Made by a program: the position numbers and the translations under genes. From Pinus tabuliformis (lineage: Eukaryota; Streptophyta; Pinopsida; Pinales; Pinaceae): DNA of 64,000 nucleotides. Below are positions 57,020 through 64,000 of the stretch, one piece after another (position 1 is the stretch's first letter; the number at the start of each line of letters is the position of its first letter). The stretch covers positions 88,518,069-88,582,068 of the forward strand of contig CM062820.1 in NCBI GenBank assembly GCA_031772625.1, in the 5' to 3' direction. The notes beneath the pieces are model-generated. The model did no database searches and was not told the origin of the DNA. It saw only the letters and a list, made by a program, of their open reading frames with translations.

Positions 57020-59075
57020 AGTTGTGGGAAGACTAACTCTTCGACATCCTCTCCATGATCGACGGTGGCGAACTGATGCCAAGCTTGGTAGTCTTTTATG
57101 TGGTCTGTGTACTCTATGGTGACATCCTTCTAAAAGCAAACTCTTTCCTTCGTTGCATCTAGGTACATTGATTTGGCACCTTTTTCCAACTTGTCAGATA
57201 GCATGTGCATCATGTTCCTGAGTGTAGCCGAACCTGCAACATACTGGTGCATAGTGTCTACACTCATCTGCAAGTCTACATTGGTGGCTATGTGCATTAA
57301 CTAATCAAAGTACATGTCAAGCTCTAGTCGGACTTAGTTCTTTGTCTTCACCTCGGTGGGTGTGCTAATGGATGGGATCACATGTGTGTGCACAATGCAA
57401 TCCATGCTCTTGAACATTCATGCATGTGAAGTCTGTAAGTTGGTGATGAGCTACGGGAGTTCCTCATAGTTCCTGATCTGACTTCGGATGCGTGTTGTCA
57501 ACTCCACTGCCTTTGGCTTCATCATCTTTGGCAAGTGCAATGGGGATCCCTTGTACCTCATTTTCCTTATCTACATGTGATCGACAACAATGTGTATGTC
57601 TGACAAGATGCATGCTCTCCTAACACAACGTTGTTTCCAACCGTTAAGATGTAAAATTGACTTATGCACAGTGACGAACCTAAAGTATAGCATCTGCATG
57701 ACTGTCTCGAGAGATGATACTTCATCAAGTATCGCTTGCCTCAACTCTACTCTAGTGGATGTTGTAACTTGCACTTCTACCTGCTTGGCCACTTGTAACT
57801 CCTTAGCCATGCACTTGTTCTCAGCTATCAAGAATTGAACGCTCGACTTGGTGGCGTTGATTATGCCCGTGTATCATCGGTCAATGCAGTTGGATGTCTG
57901 CGCGCATTGGACACAATCACTCGTACTTCAAACTACGCATGAGATACATGGACATCCAGAGTGGGCACTTTGTTTTATTGGACCACTCTGTGTTGTGACT
58001 CATCGAATGATATGTTGTGCACATTCGCTTCCGGATTGTCCTCAAGTATTTCAGTGTCTCCTTGATCACTTGGGAATTTATTTTCTCCCAGATCTGGTGA
58101 AGCCCGTGGAGTGACCTCTCAGTTCTGAGGCATGAGGTCAATGTCCTGATATAATTCGGGTTGAACCATATCAGTGTCCATTTGCTCTAACATCTGTTCA
58201 ATCTCCTGAGAAAAGTCTTGCTCCTGCTACTTTTCACCCTGTCTACTATGTGCTAGTTGTTTGGATGAATCAATAACCTGTATGGGTGCAATTTCATCAA
58301 ATATGTGCTTTTTGTGCCTCCTGTTGTTCTTGTTCTTGATGCACTTCCTTCTCTCTTCTGCATAGCTTTTTTTCTTCCCTGAGTTGCTACTTCAACTCCT
58401 CCAACTCCTTTTCTGCTTCATCCAACTTCTTCTTCTCTCTTTTCCTTTGCACGATTCTCTTGTCGCATTGTCACCTCTTTGCCTTAATCTCCAAATCTTC
58501 TCTTAATATGAGTGGATCTTCTTTGAACTTGCAGATTTTCTCTACCTTTGTGGTGTCAGCAACCTTCCTCTTTCCTTTGTCAATCACAAGTCTGTTGCCC
58601 TTTATTGTTGCTGATGATGTTGTTTTCTTCTACACTGCTAACCACTCTACCACCATTCTAACTAGTACATTGAGCCTGGAGAAGTTGTAGTAATATCTCC
58701 ATTGGTCTTCCTCAGGCCAATGACACGCCACGTGGATCCAAGGATGATACACTCTCACGCAATGGTCCTTCACTAAGAGATGCGGGTCATATGGATTGAA
58801 ACTTCTGGTGTTGAAGGTGAACCTCTTGAATTCGTTCGTCTCGACCTCAACATGCTTGAGATTCTGGATCTCATACAACCTGATTCACAAAGGAAGAGTG
58901 AGCCAAGATGACTTCTTCTCCCTATGTTGTCTCGCTGACAACCCTGTCGAGATGTGATATGCAACTTCTTGCATGACCAACTTATCCATGGAAAACTTCG
59001 ATAAAACATGTGAAGCCTTCTCCGCGTTGTACATTTGGATGAAGGTGTCAAGGGGTGAGGGATACCAATATGCTA
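57020..59075 (-). pseudogene. Broken, unrecognised protein-coding region
   Basis: In complement, readable pieces follow one another with stops and shifts between them. They are: YWYPSPLDTFIQMYNAEKAS and KFSMDKLVMQEVAYHISTGL near 58900-59070; an 82-codon frame at 58630-58878 (FKRFTFNTRSFNPYDPHLLV; DHCVRVYHPWIHVACHWPEE); a Lys/Glu-rich coiled-coil-like part at about 58380-58470 (KREKKKLDEAEKELEELK); and an 86-codon frame at 57571-57831 (MIAENKCMAKELQVAKQVEV). Its position next to an LTR-like sequence and its loss of pol suggest a retroelement-borne or host-derived ORF. I do not recognise the family. Confidence 0.4.
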
Positions 59076-59077
59076 GG

Positions 59078-60299
59078 TGTCGGACAATTTAATTGCTTAA
59101 ATTGCTTTCATTAAATTATCAACCAGGGAAACTCGTAAGCTTGTGATGATGCCAACAAAATATATGCAGGAGTAGGCAACTAACTCTATGTCTAACTAAA
59201 TGATTTATGATTCAATATAATATGCAAGGGAAGAGGCTCCTAATTGAGGAGATCCTGGTTGTCCTTCCCTACAGTATTATAGATTGAAAAGAAATCATTG
59301 ATTACATAAAACTAGAAACTTGAAATAAAGACAAGAGAATGAATTTAATTGTTTTTCAGATTCAAATAGAGAGAGAGACTAACTTAGTCCCTTGATTGTA
59401 CTCTCATATACTGATCCAAACTAAACTAAGATTCATTCATAAGCATAAGAAATGAAATAACTTGAAACTTAAAAGTAAAAGAATGAATTTCAACTATCAT
59501 GCAAATCAAAAAGAGAGAGAGCCTAACTTAGACCCTTGGTTGTCCCCTCATACGCTGATAAGATTTTAATTTAAAACTCATTCATGAATCACAAACAAGC
59601 CCTCAAACATCTAAGCAATTAAATGAAATAAGATCTATTATGAAATAAAATGTTTCTTTAATCCTCTTAGAGTGAGCTCAATTCTCTTAAGAACAAAGTG
59701 ACAAATTATTCCATATTCTATATTAAGTCAATATATATCTAAAACTATAGAATGGAAATTTATGTAAAATGAAGCTTTATTCTATTCCATCATAAGTTGG
59801 ATACATGCTCCAAGAGTCCTCCCCTTGGAATGGAGGAGGTGCTCCTATTTATACAAAAATTTAAGCAACTAACTCATTCATGGGGATCCACTAATCCCTC
59901 ATATGGTTATTACTAATATGAGACACATATTCCTTTATCCATGATTTTTCTCCATGAGATATGCTTGACCCCTATCCCAAATATCCTTCAAATCTTCAAG
60001 GGAATTCGAATTTGAGTCTTGGAGGCCACATAAGATATCTTGGAACCTTCCAAATCACCTACACATGTCACCAAACTCATTCCACCTTTAGGTATAAGCA
60101 AATACATGTTATTTTTCTAACTTTTAATCATAAATTCACTTTAAATACCTGAAATTAATAACTTTGGAAAATGAAAATATAAACCCATATAGTAATGGAA
60201 ATATAAGGTTATGTAATAATAATGTGATGAAATGGGGTGACAAAATGAGGATAAAGGTTAAAATGGAGTGAAAATGTATGCTAATTTGGTGGCCCAACA
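59078..60299 (-). repeat. Probable LTR, minus orientation
   Basis: On the plus strand it runs TGTCGGACAATT...GGCCCAACA. In complement it starts TGTTGGGCCACC directly after a purine tract (CTTAAGTTGGGGGGTA, complement of 60300-60315), and it carries a TATA box ATTTTTGTATAAATAGGAGC near 59850. The tract position makes it a 3' LTR with its interior to the right. The five bases on either side (CTAGG and TACCC) do not match, so it is not a solo LTR. No partner copy is visible in the window. Confidence 0.5.
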
Positions 60300-60315
60300 T
60301 ACCCCCCAACTTAAG

Positions 60316-62930
60316 TTATTGCATATCATCATGCAATCTATTACATTGATCATGATTTGATCTTTTAAATTGTCTTGCTTTTACATGAACTTTGGCTGAT
60401 ATTGATTTCTTCACATGATTTTCTTTTTGACAACTTTGTTCCTTTTCGCAAAGTATTCTTTCTTGAAAAACATTTGATTGCAACATATTATTTTAGTTGG
60501 TTCTTGTGTGACAACCAAAATTTGATTAGTATTGGTTCTTGTGTAACAATACTTTCATTGTTTTTATGTTGCATCAAAAGACTTTGAAAACATTTAACCA
60601 ACCATTGATTCTTCGATCATTATTTGCAAAACATGTAATTTTTGAATCATAATTTAATAGTAATTGTTTGGAGAAAGTATGTTGGTTAGGATGATATGTG
60701 TAAAAAGGACATATATGACATATGGAAGGTGATAATGGAGTATGAATGTTAATATGAACATGGTGAATGTGAATGTGAATGAAGATGGTGAAACATTTTC
60801 CAAAAATTATAATTTTAGTATTAAAGGAATTGTATGATAAAATGCTAGAAAAGAACATACCTTTACTTACCAAAGTGGACAAACTGTGTATATGTAGAAA
60901 AGTGTAGCTCTTGCTGCTAAATCATGGAATGGAGAATACAATAATGTGATCTATGTCTTGGTTGCATACATGATGGATGAAGTCGTAAATGTGGATCCTT
61001 TTTTATTGCTGAATCTGCTACTGAACCATATAGTCTTCATGTCGTTCCATATTGTGGCACAATTCTTTCCATGTGAATAAATGTGTCGATGTCGAACATG
61101 GAAGAAGTCATTGGATTACCGACCATTGAATGTTGTTAACCAATGCGAGGCAAACTCACCATTAATGTCAATGAGTGCCAAGGTACCTAAGTACATCTTG
61201 CGAAGTGTGAATAGATGAGCTGATGTCGAGCCACTTGCAAGATCCAACGATCAAGGGACATTGGTGTATTCCCATGATTGTTGGCAAGAGAGCCTGTCAT
61301 TAAGGCATACAAGCCTCAAGGTACTAATAATGACTCTAGTCTTTATCCCAGATAAGGTGCTGAGGTCGATGGGTCAAGACTTGTTAGAAGGGAGGCCTTA
61401 AGGAATCCTCTATCATCTAACACGAGTATGAAATAATGATTTTGAAGGACCATAGACGGAAAATTTGCATTGAAGCAGGGTTTATTTGGAAGAAAAGGAA
61501 AATTGGGTGACTCGGCATTGTAAGGGAGCTGAATGAATTTATTCATGGGCTACAGGTTAGTGAAAGAGACAGGAAAATGACTGTGAAAGAAACTGAACAA
61601 TGGATGAAGGTTTTATTTGAAAAAAATGAAAAGGAAAATGGAATGGAAAATTTATTGACTAAAGAAGTGGGAATGCAATGAGGTTTTTATTTACTGAAAA
61701 GGAGTAGAAATATAATGGAGAAAGTAAAGGGAAATGAGGTGAATGTTTATTAACTGGAGAAGCATGGATGCAATGGAGACACTAGCATCTGAAAGACTTG
61801 CATTGAGGACTCATTGGGATTTACAATTTTACAAAGGGAAGAAAATACTGGTTGTAATGAATATGGACTTATTCACATGATTCATCATAAAATTGATCTA
61901 TTGGAAGTCCAATTGTTGACAAATTAGACTCCTTGAATAATCATCTGATTAACGCAAACCTGCAAAAACTTGGCATTCACAAAACATAAATATATCCAAG
62001 CAAAAGTGATCAATTTCTACTTGGTTTTTTTATGCAAAAATTAAACACCAATGAAACAGATTTAAATAAAATCAAATGTATAAGTTAGCCCAATTCCATG
62101 ATTTTTTAGAAATCCATTTTCAAATATGAAATGAGTATAATTAATATTTGTAAATAAAATTCAATTTTGTTGCAATTATGCAAATCCTAAACACAGTCGA
62201 AATTGTTTCATGATTTGCATCTAGGATATCGAATTTCACATGTCGTCCTCGATCTTGTATTTGCCAAAATCTGCATCATTTAAAAATTGCAACACAACGT
62301 TACACATGAACAAATATCAAATGCTTGAATGGAACGCACATGCAAAGTCAATGCATATGCATAAGACATATGAACCAATTTTAATATGTGAACCATTGTA
62401 TAAAAGTAATTGTAAAAACAAAATTTCAACCTGCAATAAAGTGACCATGAAAGAAGTTACCAATGGTATCACATCATTTTCGACCTTCAAAGACTTGTCA
62501 ACGCACCAAAGAGAATGCATAAGCATATCATGTCAGAGAGGGTTTGCACAGTAGAAGAAGGAGTCAACATTTTTTCAAAGAATGGCGCACTTTATATATG
62601 TCAACATTCATCAAATAACTCATGAAATGGCTTCACTACATATATAAAAATTTTGAACTGCATTTTTTTAGATATGAATGAGGAAATTGATATGTGAGCT
62701 GCAATAAAATCAATTAAACCTGCTATCTCTGTCTCCAGCAATTAAATGCTTAGAATATGAAATCGAAGCCTAAAAAAAAAAACTCTCTACTCTTAAATTG
62801 AGATCAAATTATTGAGATGAACAATTCACCTCCTCTGTTGTCGTTTATCAACACTCTGCTTTGTTTATGCAAACCAAGATTCGATAACTAATCTTCAGCA
62901 CTGTATATAACTGTGACCCTTCATCATTCA
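60316..62930. other. Unassigned, possibly the eroded interior of the 59-60 kb element
   Basis: No coding frame on either strand that looks like gag or pol. Two similar segments (GTGCCAAGGTACCTAAGTACAT near 61170 and GCCTCAAGGTACTAATAATGAC near 61312, each after a CATTAATGTCA/CATTAAGGCA word) suggest a short local duplication. The rest is AT-rich. Confidence 0.3.
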
Positions 62931-63352
62931 ATGACCAATATAAAACATTGCACGGACTGTTGCTGAAGTATCGTGATCCCTTGACTCATGTCCCACTTAG
63001 CTGATTTTCCTCATTGGTCAGATCGACTTAATCTACATCGCCGATTCTGAAGCTGGAGATTATTCATGCCAGATTTCTGCCTTATGCCTAATATTTTCTC
63101 CGTGATTGAGCCCACGATTTCCTTAAAAGAGGGGATCTTCCCAACTTCCACTGACACTTTTAGATCAGAGGGAGCGTGGCAACTGCCTTCTTCTCATCGC
63201 TACACAATTTTTGCAAGATCTTTTGGTATTAAATAATATGGCCTTATTTTGTAAACCGAATTTTAACAACCAGATTGAAAGACGATTTCTTTCTCAGATC
63301 TTTGCCGATATGTAGATTACTCTCTTCCCTAACAGCTGCACTCAAGCATTCC
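62931..63352 (+). promoter_or_regulatory. Possible promoter and 5' leader of a gene at the right end
   Basis: GACCAATATAAAACATTGC at about 62931-62949 combines a CCAAT word and a TATA box, followed by a pyrimidine-richer leader with less AT than the upstream DNA. Confidence 0.3.
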
Positions 63353-63714
63353 ATGAGGAGAGGAGAAGTGGCAACATCACCATCGCAGAAGGTGGTGTGG
63401 AAAGCAGAAGACGGATTTTATGGAAGAGAAATATCCTGAGCGATTTTCTGCGATATTTTAGCCTCTTTACAGCATTCACGTTGTCAATGTTCCTTGGTAA
63501 TTGCGCGGCTGCGTTCACTCTTTATCACAAATATGGGAAGCTTTGGCAAGGTGGAGCTGGTCATAACCCACCTCCCGATGCTCCTCACCTTGTTGGCACC
63601 TCGCCCGAGAATCAACAGCAACAGCAGGCAAATTCTGTCTCACAACCTACGGTAAATTCTACGAAAGTTAAAAAAAACATTTCGCACGACTTTTCCTCTC
63701 GTAGCCTTCACTGA
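63353..63714 (+). other. Possible first exon of an unrecognised gene with one membrane segment
   Basis: A frame open from about 63316 to 63714 has no ATG before residue TLSM. It encodes a basic stretch, a membrane segment (DFLRYFSLFTAFTLSMFLGN), then AAAFTLYHKYGKLWQGGAG and a Pro/Gln-rich tail (NPPPDAPHL, QQQQQ). A good ATG (63353, MRRGEVATSPSQKVVW) lies one frame off and ends at a TGA near 63438, so a one-base error or lesion could join the two. A splice-donor-like ACGGTAAATT lies at about 63648. It may be the start of a gene running off the window. Confidence 0.35.
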
Positions 63715-64000
63715 AAGCACCCTCCTAATCTGCAGTATGGGCATTCGGTCTTTTTATCCCTGAATTTCATGCTGTTGAATTTAAATCTTGGCAAAATCGG
63801 TTAGATCGATAGTTTTCCACATAATTTCCAAGGACAGATAGTCGACTTTCAGCTCAGTACACCATAAAAATATTCTTCAAATGTTGAATTTCTTGGTCAG
63901 CGGTTGGGTTTGCGAGCAAAGAATCATTTTTGTTTCCAATACAAATACGCCCAACTCAGACTAAGTTCACACAGAAAAAGACATTATTTACTCATACTGC

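Noticed and set aside
59078..60299. Solo LTR
   Set aside because: The flanking five bases do not match and a polypurine tract adjoins one side, so it is more likely one LTR of a longer element.

Overview
The window looks like nuclear DNA of a large, repeat-rich plant genome. The evidence is nested LTR retrotransposons primed by initiator-methionine tRNA, an L1-type LINE with a plant-style terminal RNase H domain, a hAT transposon remnant, long (TA)n tracts and very few genes. The density and decay of the elements would suit a gymnosperm or another giant plant genome, but nothing here fixes the taxon.

Layout. 1-7122 is the right part of an old Ty3/gypsy element: gag, protease, RT, RNase H and integrase, then a second RNase H-like domain after integrase, all in one frame broken only by stop codons, followed by a probable 3' LTR. 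7498-8100 is a copia-type gag fragment. 8505-16114 is a complete non-autonomous LTR element (2249-bp LTRs, perfect AATTA target duplication) that encodes only a coiled-coil/triple zinc-knuckle Gag-like protein. Its LTRs carry a 287-bp duplicated polypurine-tract/LTR-start module and a 33-bp minisatellite. 17454-18067 is a foldback (MITE-like) element. 19870-21931 is a chromodomain Ty3/gypsy pol remnant with a short 3' LTR. 22.3-27.5 kb is mostly unassigned DNA with (TA)n tracts and one exon-like island.

27.5-34.7 kb holds a small cluster of one unrecognised multi-pass membrane protein family: a broken, nearly full-length copy on the minus strand (32581-34676) and three pseudogene fragments. 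One fragment is split by a solo LTR (28129-29668, target duplication AGTAA) related to the 8.5-16.1 kb element. Just upstream of the nearly full-length copy sits a young, apparently intact Ty1/copia element (35045-41241, minus strand, target duplication CGTAC, 1403-codon gag-pol).

About 42.8-50.77 kb is a degenerate LINE (ORF1 DUF4283/zinc knuckle; ORF2 endonuclease, RT, zf-RVT, RNase H) whose ORF1 is split by a 1738-bp hAT derivative with an exact 8-bp target duplication (GGTGAAAC). 51-55 kb contains degenerate tandem and dispersed repeats and long (TA)n tracts. 57-59 kb is a broken, unrecognised minus-strand coding region. 59078-60299 looks like a minus-strand LTR with an adjacent polypurine tract. 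The last kilobase may hold the first exon of a gene that runs out of the window.

Most of what can be read is transposon biology: insertion, nesting, decay and recombination. The only probable host sequences are the membrane-protein cluster and the weak gene candidates at 22.8-23.5 kb and 63.35 kb. Identities and counts quoted are by eye.
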